The notes under the pieces were generated by a model that saw only the letters and a program-made list of their open reading frames with translations, was not told the DNA's origin and searched no databases. 64,000 nucleotides of DNA from contig CAVSWT010000028.1 of the NCBI GenBank assembly GCA_963731745.1, forward strand, positions 62,001 through 126,000. Direction: 5' to 3'. Every line of letters starts with the position of its first letter. Position 1 is the first letter of the stretch. The stretch comes from CAVSWT01 sp963731745 (lineage in GTDB: Bacteria > Bacteroidota > Ignavibacteria > Ignavibacteriales > Ignavibacteriaceae). This document shows, piece after piece, positions 37,023 to 45,566 of this stretch. Both the position numbers and the translations under genes were made by a program.

Positions 37023-38935
37023 TACTTGTAACTCCTTTGAGTAAGATGGACGTTTTCAAATGTTAATTCTTCTTTATGCATTTCAGGTTTTACATCATCA
37101 CCTTTAAATTCCCACGCAGCAGCAAAAGCAAAATTTTCATCATCTCGTTTAGCTTCATTCTCTTCGGTTTGGCTTTCAATCCTAAAATGCCCACCGCAAG
37201 ATTCTCTTCTTTGTAGAGCATCCGCTGCCATAAGTTCACCAAGTTCTAAAAAGTCAGCAACTCTTCCGGCTTTTTCAAGAGATTGATTTAATTCTTCATT
37301 CGTTCCAGCAACTCTAACATTCTGCCAAAAATCACCTCTGATTCTTTTTATTTCTTCAATGGCTTTGTTCAATCCTTGTTCATCTCTTGCCATACCTACA
37401 TAATCCCACATTGTTAAACCAAGCTCCCTGTGAAATTCGTCAACAGTTTTATTTCCTTTGATAGAAAGCAGCTTGTTAATTTTATTTGTCACTTCGCCTT
37501 CAACTTTTTTGAATTCTGGATGATCCGTTTTTAATCCGTCAGTTTTATGATTAGCAAGGTATCCGCCGATTGTATAAGGAATAACAAAATATCCATCAGC
37601 CAAGCCTTGCATCAATGCGCTGGCTCCAAGTCTGTTAGCGCCATGGTCAGAAAAGTTGCATTCACCTAAAGCGAATAAGCCAGGAACAGTGGTCATTAAA
37701 TTATAATCAACCCAAAGGCCGCCCATAGTGTAATGCACTGCTGGATAAATTCTCATTGGAACTTTGTATGGATCCTCATCGGTAATTTGTTTATACATAT
37801 CAAAAAGATTTCCGTATTTATCTTTTATTGCATCCTTACCAAGACGATTTATTGCATCGGCAAAATCAAGATAAACCGCAACACCGGTTGAACCAACACC
37901 TTTTCCGGCATCAACCATTTCTTTAGCATTTCTTGAAGCAACATCTCTCGGAACTAAATTACCGAATGAAGGATATTTTCTTTCAAGGAAATAATCTCTA
38001 TCCGCTTCAGGAATTTCATTTGGTTTACGTTTATCATCTTTATTTTTGGGAACCCAAACGCGTCCATCATTTCTTAAACTCTCGCTCATCAAAGTTAATT
38101 TTGATTGATAATGTCCCGTCACCGGAATACAAGTGGGATGAATTTGAGTAAAGCAAGGATTTGCAAATAAAGCACCGCGTTTATACGCACGCCATACGGC
38201 TGTGGCATTAGATCCTTTTGCATTAGTAGACAAATAATAAACATTTCCATATCCGCCAGTAGCAAGTACGACAGCGTCAGCTGCATGTGACTCCAATGCA
38301 CCTGTAATCATATTTCGAGTAACTATGCCTCGGGCTTTTCCGTCAATTACGACTAAGTCAAGCATTTCTCTTCGTGGAAACATTGTAACTTTTTTTAAGC
38401 CGACTTGACGCATCAAAGCACTGTATGCACCGAGTAAAAGCTGCTGGCCAGTTTGTCCTCTCGCATAAAAAGTTCTTGATACTTGTGCCCCGCCGAAAGA
38501 ACGGTTATCTAAAAGTCCGCCATATTCTCTTGCAAACGGAACTCCTTGCGCCACACATTGATCAATAATATTTGCACTTAATTCTGCCAGACGATAAACA
38601 TTTGCTTCGCGTGCTCTATAATCTCCGCCTTTAACAGTATCATAAAATAATCTATAAACGCTGTCACCATCATTGGGATAATTTTTTGCTGCATTTATTC
38701 CGCCTTGAGCTGCAATACTATGTGCTCTTCTTGGAGAATCCTGAAAACAAAAAGCCTTTACGTTGTATCCAAGTTCAGCTAATGAAGCTGCAGCAGAAGC
38801 TCCCGCCAATCCAGTTCCAACTACAATTACAGTATATTTTCTTTTGTTGGCTGGATTAACAAGCTTTAAATTAAATTTATGGTTTGTCCATTTTTCTGAA
38901 ATTTTACCTTCAGGTATATTTGAATTTAATTTCAT
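37022..38935 (-). CDS. sdhA: Succinate dehydrogenase/fumarate reductase flavoprotein subunit
   Basis: A 637-aa flavoprotein. The Rossmann FAD site TVIVVGTGLAGASAAASLAE lies near residue 35, HSIAAQGGINAAKN contains the histidine that carries covalent FAD, and HPTCIPVTG and RDVASRN belong to the dicarboxylate site. GLFALGECNFSDHGANRLGA is the second FAD contact, and RRESCGGHFRIE is near the C-terminus. It oxidises succinate to fumarate (or the reverse) at the cytoplasmic face of the inner membrane. GGGAGG precedes the start 3 bases after the sdhC stop. The sequence is of the Bacteroidota/epsilonproteobacterial type-B class, usually linked to menaquinone; menC elsewhere in this window fits. Confidence 0.96.
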   Translation of the reverse strand: MKLNSNIPEGKISEKWTNHKFNLKLVNPANKRKYTVIVVGTGLAGASAAASLAELGYNVKAFCFQDSPRRAHSIAAQGGINAAKNYPNDGDSVYRLFYDTVKGGDYRAREANVYRLAELSANIIDQCVAQGVPFAREYGGLLDNRSFGGAQVSRTFYARGQTGQQLLLGAYSALMRQVGLKKVTMFPRREMLDLVVIDGKARGIVTRNMITGALESHAADAVVLATGGYGNVYYLSTNAKGSNATAVWRAYKRGALFANPCFTQIHPTCIPVTGHYQSKLTLMSESLRNDGRVWVPKNKDDKRKPNEIPEADRDYFLERKYPSFGNLVPRDVASRNAKEMVDAGKGVGSTGVAVYLDFADAINRLGKDAIKDKYGNLFDMYKQITDEDPYKVPMRIYPAVHYTMGGLWVDYNLMTTVPGLFALGECNFSDHGANRLGASALMQGLADGYFVIPYTIGGYLANHKTDGLKTDHPEFKKVEGEVTNKINKLLSIKGNKTVDEFHRELGLTMWDYVGMARDEQGLNKAIEEIKRIRGDFWQNVRVAGTNEELNQSLEKAGRVADFLELGELMAADALQRRESCGGHFRIESQTEENEAKRDDENFAFAAAWEFKGDDVKPEMHKEELTFENVHLTQRSYK

Positions 38936-38938
38936 TTT

Positions 38939-39610
38939 CTAATTCCCTCCCATATTTGTAATTAAAAAATACAACGGTATTATTGCAAACCCGATGCATA
39001 ACAGAATTGAAAATGAAACTCCGAATGCTTTTATGAACGAAGTATATTTTGAATGCCTTACTCCCAACGATTGAAAAGCACTTTGAAATCCATGTACTAA
39101 ATGAAAAGCTAAGAGTACCATACAAATAATATAAAACCATGAATAAACAGGATAATTAAATTTGATCAACACAGATTGATACATGGTCTCCGGCGGACTG
39201 CCAAATCGATGAGGAATGAAAAAATCTGCTAAATGAAGTACAAGAAAAATAAATACAATTCCGCCGCTGTAAATCATAAAGCGAGAAAAGAAAGTGCTGT
39301 TTTCAGAAGCATGAACAACTTTATATTTCACAGATCTTGCTTTATAATTTTGAAACCACAATCGTATTCCATCAAGAATGTGATATGCAAAAATTAAAAA
39401 CAGCCCAATCTCTATTATTCTCACGGGAATATTATTGCTGCTGCTCATAAATTCGGCATAAGCATTAAATGCAACACCGCCATCGCTTTTAAGCAAAAAC
39501 AAATTTGCCACAAGATGAACAACTAAATAAATGTAAAGGAATAATCCGGTGAGAGCCATTATGATTTTTTTCCCGACTGAAGAATCGATAAACTTAACAA
39601 ACCAACCCAT
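38939..39610 (-). CDS. sdhC: Succinate dehydrogenase cytochrome b subunit (type B)
   Basis: The 223-aa protein has five hydrophobic helices and conserved histidines in each of the segments expected to bind two b hemes (YIYLVVHLVANLF, LFLIFAYHILDGI, FLVLHLADFF, LLAFHLVHGFQSAF). This is the single-anchor type-B succinate:quinone oxidoreductase subunit, so no sdhD is expected and none is present. AAGGAG precedes the ATG. The order sdhC-sdhA-sdhB with 3-bp and overlapping junctions makes a tight operon. The start lies about 250 bp from the divergent cobalamin riboswitch. Confidence 0.93.
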   Translation of the reverse strand: MGWFVKFIDSSVGKKIIMALTGLFLYIYLVVHLVANLFLLKSDGGVAFNAYAEFMSSSNNIPVRIIEIGLFLIFAYHILDGIRLWFQNYKARSVKYKVVHASENSTFFSRFMIYSGGIVFIFLVLHLADFFIPHRFGSPPETMYQSVLIKFNYPVYSWFYIICMVLLAFHLVHGFQSAFQSLGVRHSKYTSFIKAFGVSFSILLCIGFAIIPLYFLITNMGGN

Positions 39611-39867
39611 AAAGTTCTCCTTTAACGAAGAGTTATATTTTCGTCCGTACTTGAAGAATTGAGAAATTATTATTTCCCCTTAGAAAATTAAATTTTTTAT
39701 TGTAGAAGTGTTTCAACGGACGGCTATTTATGAAAATTGTTTCTTCCATTTTTTTGTTTCAAAAATTATCAAATAATGGTTTCAAAATCAATTTAAACTT
39801 TTAATCTTACCAGTTAATTTTGAATTTAAACTTAATAAATTTATCTTGGTTTAGTTCTTAAAAATTA

Positions 39868-40045
39868 TTTACGGTGTCCCGCAAGAAACGGGAATGATAG
39901 GGAATCCGGTGATTCTGAAAAGAAAAATCCGGAGCTGACGCGCAACTGTGATGCTGACGCAATTATCAATGAATAATTAACAATGTATAATTTTTAATTA
40001 TAAATTTTTAATTGCCACCGGCTAAGCCAGGAGACCTGCCGTAAA
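39868..40045 (+). promoter_or_regulatory. Cobalamin (B12) riboswitch aptamer
   Basis: The region contains the conserved cobalamin-element blocks in order: GATAGGGAATCCGGTG, AATCCGGAGCTGACGCGCAA with CTGTGATG, GCCACCGGCTAAGCC, and AGGAGACCTGCCG. The closing P1 stem is visible as TTTACGG (39868-39874) pairing with CCGTAAA (40039-40045). It precedes a BtuB-like TonB receptor on the same strand, the classical target. Binding of a cobalamin should lower receptor synthesis. About 55 AT-rich bases between the core and the GCCACCGG block form an expanded peripheral arm that resembles a dispersed repeat. Confidence 0.9.
39964..40016 (+). repeat. AT-rich repeat-like insert inside the riboswitch peripheral arm
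   Basis: Between the conserved CTGACG and GCCACCGG blocks, the sequence starts with CAATTA and ends with TAATTG, so its ends can pair. It contains AATGAATAATTAACAAT (39968-39984), which differs by one base from 1535-1551 in an unrelated intergenic region. Two near-identical TTTTTAATT units follow. It occupies the variable P7-P10 side of the aptamer, where extra length is tolerated. Confidence 0.5.
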
Positions 40046-40059
40046 ATTAAATAATCAGC

Positions 40060-40165
40060 CTTCGCGGGTGAGGTTGGATTAACGAAATTCTAAATTTCTC
40101 ATTTCGTTTAACATTCAAAAACTCCCACGAAGTTACTATCACTAAATTTTATTAGGAGTAACTTC
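40060..40165 (+). promoter_or_regulatory. Candidate expression platform with two exclusive hairpins at the ribosome-binding site
   Basis: Downstream of the aptamer, CTCCCACGAAG (40122-40132) can pair with CTTCGCGGGTGAG (40060-40072), enclosing a smaller hairpin AACGAAAT/ATTTCGTT (40081-40108). Alternatively GAAGTTACT (40129-40137) pairs perfectly with AGTAACTTC (40157-40165), which overlaps the AGGAG ribosome-binding site (40154-40158) and ends just before the ATG at 40167. The two pairings share GAAG at 40129-40132 and exclude each other. This suggests translational control by sequestration. The structures are read from sequence; which one forms with ligand is inference. Confidence 0.6.
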
Positions 40166-40166
40166 A

Positions 40167-42115
40167 ATGAAAACAATCTTTCTGATCTTTTTTTTCTTTT
40201 CAGTTTTTCTTTACTGCATAAATGCGCAGGATTTTAAAGTTGAAAAAGCGGATTCATCAGATTTATATAAATTATCTGATGTAGTTATTACAGCTACTAA
40301 AATTAAAACTTCAACTTTGGAAATTGCAAGTTCAATTTCAGTTATTGATTCTGCGGATATTGCTGCCAAAAATAAAATTACAGTTCTTGGATTTATTAAA
40401 AGATCGAATATGGAGTCGACATAACACAGCAAGGCGGGCCGGGCATGCTGGCATCTGCTTATATCAGAGGCGGCAATAATGATCAAACATTAGTTTTGAT
40501 TAATGGAGTTGAAGTTAATTTACCAAATGATCCTTCAAATACTTTTGATTTTTCAACTCTTTCAACCGATGATATTCAAAGAATTGAAATACTTCGCGGA
40601 CCACAAAGTACATTGTATGGTTCGGATGCTCTTTCCGGAGTGATAAACATCATTACAAAAAAAGGAGAAGGAAAAACTAAATTTCATTTATTGACTGAAG
40701 GAGGTTCGTATAAAACATTTCGGACTAGTGGCGGAATAAATGGAACTGCCGGTATTGTAAATTATAATTTGAATGGCAGTAAATTTAAAACGGATGGATT
40801 TTCATCTGCTTCAGCTAATTATGGCAACACCGAAAAAGATGGAACAACAAATTACAGCGCAGATGCAAATTTAGGTTTACAATTTTCTCAAGATTTCAAT
40901 TTGAATTTTTTATATAGATACAATAAAGCAAATACAGATTATGATCAATTTGGCGGACAATATGGAGATGACCCCACTTACATTTATAAATTAGATGAAT
41001 CAATTTTTAGAACGGAAGCTAATGTTATTTCCTTCGGCGGAAAATTGAATCAAAAGATTGGCATTTCTTATTTCAAAAATGTTAGAAAGTATAGTTACGA
41101 TTCAACTCTATTTAATCCTTCATCATCAAAAAGTTTTTATGACGGCAGAAAAATAAAATTCGACCTTCAAAATAATCTTGAACTTTCAAAAAATATTAAA
41201 TTCATTTTAGGTTTAGAAACAGAAAATGAAAAAGCCTATTCTGAATATTTTATTTATTCATCATTATACCCATTTACCAGCGTTCAGCCTTCAAACAGCG
41301 CTAGAACCAATAGTGCATATCTGGAAAATCAATTGAACATCAATAATGCTTTTTTTAGTAGTGTAGGAATAAGATATGACAATCACCAAATTTTTGGTTC
41401 TCAATTTACGTACAGAATCGCGCCTGCATATTTCATTAAGGAGTCCGGGACAAAATTTAAAGCTACTTTAGGAACCGGATTTAAAGCTCCGTCAATTTAT
41501 TATTTGTACGACCCTGCTTACGGAAATATTAATTTAAAACCTGTTACCAGCATTGGTTGGGATTTGGGCATTGAACAATTTTTTTGGAAACAGCAGATTA
41601 GTTTGGGCTTAACTTATTTTAGTAATTCATTCGAAAATTTATTTGGGCTTGATGCAAATTTTAAAACTATAAATATTAATAAAGCAAAAACTAATGGAAT
41701 TGAATTCTTTTCATCTATAAACACTTTTAACAATATTGGAATCAAGGTTAATTATACCTACACAAATTCAATAGATAAGAGCTTAAATTCTACCGATTCT
41801 GGTTTACCGCTTTTAAGAAGGCCAAAAAATAAATTTGGAATAACTTTAATGAGTCATATATTAAATAATTTTTCAACCGATTTAGAAATACTTTATACAG
41901 GAGAAAGAGATGATAAAAATTTCTCTCAATTTCCATCAGAGAGAATAAAACTAAAAGCTTATACATTAGTTAACTTTGTATTAAACTTTAGACTTACAAA
42001 TTACATTCAAGTTTATGGAAGAGTTGAAAATCTACTTGATACTGATTACGAACAAATTTATGGTTATGGAACTCCCGGTTTATCGGGTTATGCCGGTTTT
42101 AAATTAAACTTGTGA
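40167..42115 (+). CDS. TonB-dependent receptor, BtuB-like, with a frameshift near the N-terminus
   Basis: From the ATG at 40167 (AGGAG upstream) the protein has a signal peptide ending INAQ and a plug start DVVITATKIKTSTLEIASSI, then a stop at 40422 in the wrong frame. The continuation EYGVDITQQGGPGMLASAYI is in another frame from about 40406 and runs to 42115. One missing base around AGATCG (40401-40406) explains the break. The rest is complete: plug with LVLINGVEVN and RIEILRGPQSTLYGSDALSG, a 22-strand barrel, and a C-terminal GYAGFKLNL strand. With the riboswitch in front, cobalamin or cobinamide uptake across the outer membrane is the likely role. As written, only a 85-aa fragment or an internal start product could be made. 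Confidence 0.88.
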
Positions 42116-42200
42116 TAATCAATTTCAATACATATAAATTTTAATTATATTTTACACAATTGAAATGGAATTTAAACTTTTAAATTATTAGGAGAACAAA

Positions 42201-42731
42201 ATGAATTCAAAATTAATTACACCTCGATTTTTCACTTTAGCAGGAATGATTCTGTTAGCAGCAATTATTCGACTTCTTCCCCACTATCCAAATTTTACTC
42301 CCATTGGAGCTATGGCGTTATTTGGAGGCGCATATTTTTCAAAAAAATATTTGGCATTTTTAATACCCTTTGCAGCAATGTTTTTAACTGATCTAATACT
42401 TGGTTTTCATGCAACAATGTGGGCTGTCTACTTAAGCTTTGGTTTAATGGTTATCATTGGAATGTTAATGATAAACAAAGTAAAAATATCAAATGTATTT
42501 TTAGCTTCTATTACTGCTTCAGTATTATTCTTTGTAATCACAAATTTTGCAATGTGGGCTGTTGGCGGAATTTATTCTCCGGATTTAAAAGGTTTAATTG
42601 CATGCTACGCTGCTGCAGTTCCTTTCTTCCATTATACATTGCTTGGAGATTTGTTTTATGTCGGATTAATGTTTGGAGTTTTTGAGATAGCAAAAAGTAA
42701 GATTCCATTGCTTGCTGAAGTTAAAGCATAA
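42201..42731 (+). CDS. DUF6580 membrane protein, candidate B12-linked transporter component
   Basis: A 176-aa protein with five or six membrane helices. The opening (RFFTLAGMILLAAIIRLLPH, then PNFTPIGAMALFGGAYF) is typical of the DUF6580 family, which resembles S components of ECF vitamin transporters in size and topology. TTAGGAG precedes the ATG. It lies 85 bp after the B12 receptor gene and ends at a strong terminator, so it is probably under the same cobalamin riboswitch. The parsimonious inference is inner-membrane passage of cobalamin or a precursor, but no ECF ATPase genes are nearby. Confidence 0.75.
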   Translation: MNSKLITPRFFTLAGMILLAAIIRLLPHYPNFTPIGAMALFGGAYFSKKYLAFLIPFAAMFLTDLILGFHATMWAVYLSFGLMVIIGMLMINKVKISNVFLASITASVLFFVITNFAMWAVGGIYSPDLKGLIACYAAAVPFFHYTLLGDLFYVGLMFGVFEIAKSKIPLLAEVKA

Positions 42732-42737
42732 GTTTAG

Positions 42738-42760
42738 GGCGATTTAATAATCGCCTTTTT
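42738..42760 (+). terminator. Rho-independent terminator of the B12-uptake unit
   Basis: GGCGATT (42738-42744) pairs perfectly with AATCGCC (42749-42755) around a TAAT loop, followed by TTTTT. It lies 7 bases after the DUF6580 stop and only 7 bases before the next start codon, so it ends the receptor transcript. Confidence 0.85.
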
Positions 42761-42766
42761 ATTATT

Positions 42767-43549
42767 ATGAATTTAAAAACCGACATACCAATCCTTATTG
42801 ATTTTGATGGAGTAATTAGAATCGGGGAAAACCCAGCCAAAGGGTTAGATCAATTCATAAAATTCATTTATGCCCACGATATAAAAGCCATTATCGTAAG
42901 TAATTCGACTTTAAAACCAGCTGAGAAAATAAAAGAGTTTTTTACTCGAAATAATTTTGAAATTAATATTCCCATAATCACAGCCGTTGACGCAACTCTA
43001 AGTTATGTGAAAGAGCATTATAAAAGAATATGTATTTTTTGTAATCAAGAGATAGAAGAAATTTTTTGTGATTATATAGATGACGATAACCCTGAAGTGA
43101 TAATAATTGGTGATCTCGGAGAGAATTGGTCATCTCAAATCTTGAATGAAATTTTTCAAAAAGTAAATAAAGATGTCGATTTTATTGCAATGCAAAAAAA
43201 TAAATTTTGGAAACCTGATGGAAAAAATTTAGAATTAGATGCCGGCTCTTATATTGCCGCAATTGAATATGCAACCGGAAAAGAAGCGAAATTAATTGGT
43301 AAACCATCTCCGATTTATTTTCAGACTGCAATAGAACAATTAGGATTTAAGGAAAAATTCCCTTTTATAATGATTGGTGATGATTTAGAAACGGATATTT
43401 ACGCTGCTCAAAATATAGGTGGTATTGGAATTTTAGTTTACACCGGAAAAACTAAATATCCCTTACCTGCTAACTTGCCGGTTAAACCAGATTATGAAGC
43501 ACAAAATCTGTTAGATGTTATAGAACTTTTAAAAAGAAAATTTGATTAG
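42767..43549 (+). CDS. HAD-IIA family phosphatase (NagD-like)
   Basis: The 260-aa protein has HAD motif I near the N-terminus as LIDFDGVIR (the first Asp is the nucleophile), motif II IIVSNST, motif III lysine in KLIGKPSPIYFQTAIEQLG, and motif IV MIGDDLETDI. The cap inserted between motifs II and III (about residues 70-190) places it in subclass IIA with NagD and 4-nitrophenylphosphatase-like enzymes. It should dephosphorylate a small sugar phosphate or nucleotide. The ATG directly follows the preceding terminator, so its promoter must lie inside or upstream of that hairpin. It converges with the ATP-grasp gene, overlapping by 4 bp. Confidence 0.88.
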   Translation: MNLKTDIPILIDFDGVIRIGENPAKGLDQFIKFIYAHDIKAIIVSNSTLKPAEKIKEFFTRNNFEINIPIITAVDATLSYVKEHYKRICIFCNQEIEEIFCDYIDDDNPEVIIIGDLGENWSSQILNEIFQKVNKDVDFIAMQKNKFWKPDGKNLELDAGSYIAAIEYATGKEAKLIGKPSPIYFQTAIEQLGFKEKFPFIMIGDDLETDIYAAQNIGGIGILVYTGKTKYPLPANLPVKPDYEAQNLLDVIELLKRKFD

Positions 43550-44619
43550 GTTTTCTTCTGAAGTTTTCTCTTCTTACCTCTTTTATAAGCCAACATAATA
43601 ATTTTTTTAAGCGTAGTAACATAAGAATATCCGGCAGCTTCTGCTGATCGCATGAATCCAGCTCCCTCAGTTAAATCCGGATTAGGATTAACTTCCAGTA
43701 CATACAATTTATTGTCTTTTGACAACCGCATATCAACCCTTGCATAATCTCTGCAACCCATTGCTTTAAATGCAGTAACTGCAATTTCTTTTGCCTTCTG
43801 TTCCACTTCAATGGGAAGCTCGGCTGGACAAATCGGAATGGTTTTATGATATGCTTCATGGTCCGGATCCCATTTAGCCTGGTAACTTACAATATTGTGG
43901 AGGTGATCAGGCATTTCTGAAAAATCAATTTCACTTATAGGAAGCGCTTTAGGTTTTTCATCTCCCATCACTGCAACATTTAATTCCCGGCCTTCAATAT
44001 ACTCTTCAACCAAAGCCGGCTGAACAAAATGATGAATTACATAATTAATTCTTTTTTTAAGTTGGTTATTGTTCTTAACAATCGATTCATTTTCAATTCC
44101 AACACTTGCATCTTCAAATGCCGGTTTTACCATTAGTGGAAAGTTTAATGTGTGTTTGTATCTTGTAAGCGGTTTTTTTACAACCATGAAATTTGGAGTA
44201 CTTACTCCCAATATTTTAAGAAGTCGTTTTGCTAAAACCTTACTCTGACTATTTGCAAGCGACATTGCGGGAGCGCCGGTATATGTAATATGCAGCAATT
44301 CTAAAAGACCGACAATATTCATTTCTAATCTTGAATTTTCTTTATAAATTTCAATAAAATTGAACACCACATCTGGTTTGTTGTTCTTCAAATCATCAAT
44401 TAAAATTTGAATGTCATCTTTTATGTTAAGTGCATAGGCGTTTATTCCAGATTTTACAAGTCTTTTTGCCAAAAGTTCATATTCTTCAATTGGAGTTAAA
44501 TTTTCGACTTCGAAATATGGAATGAAATTTAGATCAGTTTTTTGAATTTCTTCGCTTTTAACATAAAATTCGGGGTGAGCCTCGTTAAAAACAACAGCAA
44601 CTTTTAATTTTTCTTTCAT
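43546..44619 (-). CDS. ATP-grasp ligase related to D-alanine-D-alanine ligase
   Basis: I use the ATG at 44619 (MKEKLKVAVVFNEAH); the frame extends 11 codons to a TTG. The 357-aa protein has the D-Ala-D-Ala-ligase fold: an N-terminal Rossmann-like domain with DVVFNFIEI, the YTGAPAMSLANSQSKVLAKR segment, ATP-grasp strands FPLMVKPAFEDASVGI and ALVEEYIEGRELNVAVMGD, and the metal-binding ARVDMRLSKDNKLYVLEVNP near residue 310. It ends in a basic tail (KRGKKRKLQKKT). It may ligate an amino acid or peptide carboxylate to an amine. True Ddl is normally with mur genes, so this is more likely a peptide or metabolite ligase. It diverges from a C39-like peptidase gene with a 98-bp shared promoter region. 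Confidence 0.85.
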   Translation of the reverse strand: MKEKLKVAVVFNEAHPEFYVKSEEIQKTDLNFIPYFEVENLTPIEEYELLAKRLVKSGINAYALNIKDDIQILIDDLKNNKPDVVFNFIEIYKENSRLEMNIVGLLELLHITYTGAPAMSLANSQSKVLAKRLLKILGVSTPNFMVVKKPLTRYKHTLNFPLMVKPAFEDASVGIENESIVKNNNQLKKRINYVIHHFVQPALVEEYIEGRELNVAVMGDEKPKALPISEIDFSEMPDHLHNIVSYQAKWDPDHEAYHKTIPICPAELPIEVEQKAKEIAVTAFKAMGCRDYARVDMRLSKDNKLYVLEVNPNPDLTEGAGFMRSAEAAGYSYVTTLKKIIMLAYKRGKKRKLQKKT

Positions 44620-44717
44620 AGTTTTGTAAAAATAATTAAAATAGCTTTTCAAGCCAAAATTTGTATCATGAATAATTCATTTACATTAACTAAATTAAAA
44701 ACAAAAAAAATTAATTT

Positions 44718-45554
44718 ATGAGTTTTTATCCCCAGCCTTATAAATATCAATGCGGACCATTCGCTCTAAAATACGCTTTAGTGATGTTAGGAAGATTTGA
44801 AAATGAGAGAGAAATAGGTAAAAGAGCCGGCAGTACGTGGTGGTACGGAACAGATGAAATTGGTTTAGCTAAAGCAGCAAAAAGTTTCAATTGTAAAATG
44901 AAATACTTTAGACGTGAAACACCGGATGAAGCGATTAAAGTATTAAGCAGTCATTTGAAGCTGGGTTTGCCGTGTATTTTAAGTGTTGATAATTGGGAAC
45001 ATTGGGTAACTGTTATTACAGAGCAGCAAAAGAAATTTATTGTAGTTGATAGTGCATTAGATAAAGTGATTGTAATTTACACAGCAAAGCAGCTTACTAA
45101 ACGCTGGAAATATGTTGATGAAGAAACTGGCGACGTTAGTTATGACGGCTACGCTTTAACATCTAAAGAAAAGCCAAGAACCAAAGCTCACTTTTCATTA
45201 ACCAAAGCACGTTATGTTATGAGAGATAGAAATTTGGATTTAGCTGAAAAGTGGGATACATATTTTAATGATTTAATTACAATCTGCCGTCCTAAAACAT
45301 CTCACACTTTTAAAACTATTTCATTTAATGAATTTTTAAGAAGGCATGAAAAATTAATTGTTCAGCAAGTTGCAAATTGGCACGGTACTCCAACTTACAA
45401 AGAACTTCAAAAAATTTTAACTAACATGCAGTTTGTCGCCGAAGTTTATGATCTTGTAATTCATACTGAAGATCAGAAAAAGGCGCTTGTGGATTTAGCT
45501 GCATTATTAATGATGTATTCTTGCGGTAAATATGGAATGGATCCAATTTATTAG
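44718..45554 (+). CDS. C39-like papain-fold cysteine peptidase
   Basis: The 278-aa protein begins MSFYPQPYKYQCGPFALKYA, with the Q-C-G-P-x-A-L catalytic pattern of peptidase C39-like domains at residues 11-17. A histidine in WEHWVTVI (about residue 95) and an aspartate in VVDSALDKV complete the expected triad. There is no signal peptide or ABC transporter domain, so it acts in the cytoplasm. Residues 180-278 form an extra helical domain that I do not recognise. It is 12 bp upstream of the isochorismatase-family gene and divergent from the ATP-grasp gene, hinting at a shared amide-forming and amide-cleaving chemistry. Confidence 0.75.
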   Translation: MSFYPQPYKYQCGPFALKYALVMLGRFENEREIGKRAGSTWWYGTDEIGLAKAAKSFNCKMKYFRRETPDEAIKVLSSHLKLGLPCILSVDNWEHWVTVITEQQKKFIVVDSALDKVIVIYTAKQLTKRWKYVDEETGDVSYDGYALTSKEKPRTKAHFSLTKARYVMRDRNLDLAEKWDTYFNDLITICRPKTSHTFKTISFNEFLRRHEKLIVQQVANWHGTPTYKELQKILTNMQFVAEVYDLVIHTEDQKKALVDLAALLMMYSCGKYGMDPIY

Positions 45555-45566
45555 AAGGAAAATAAT

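Noticed and set aside
42121..42180. Hairpin TTTCAAT/ATTGAAA after the TonB receptor gene as a terminator
   Set aside because: Seven weak pairs with a loop of about 30 bases and no T-tract; more likely readthrough into the DUF6580 gene.
44620..44717. Possible RiPP precursor peptide between the ATP-grasp and C39-like genes
   Set aside because: The 98-bp divergent gap contains no leader-like open frame with a double-glycine site, and the C39 protein has no transporter domain.
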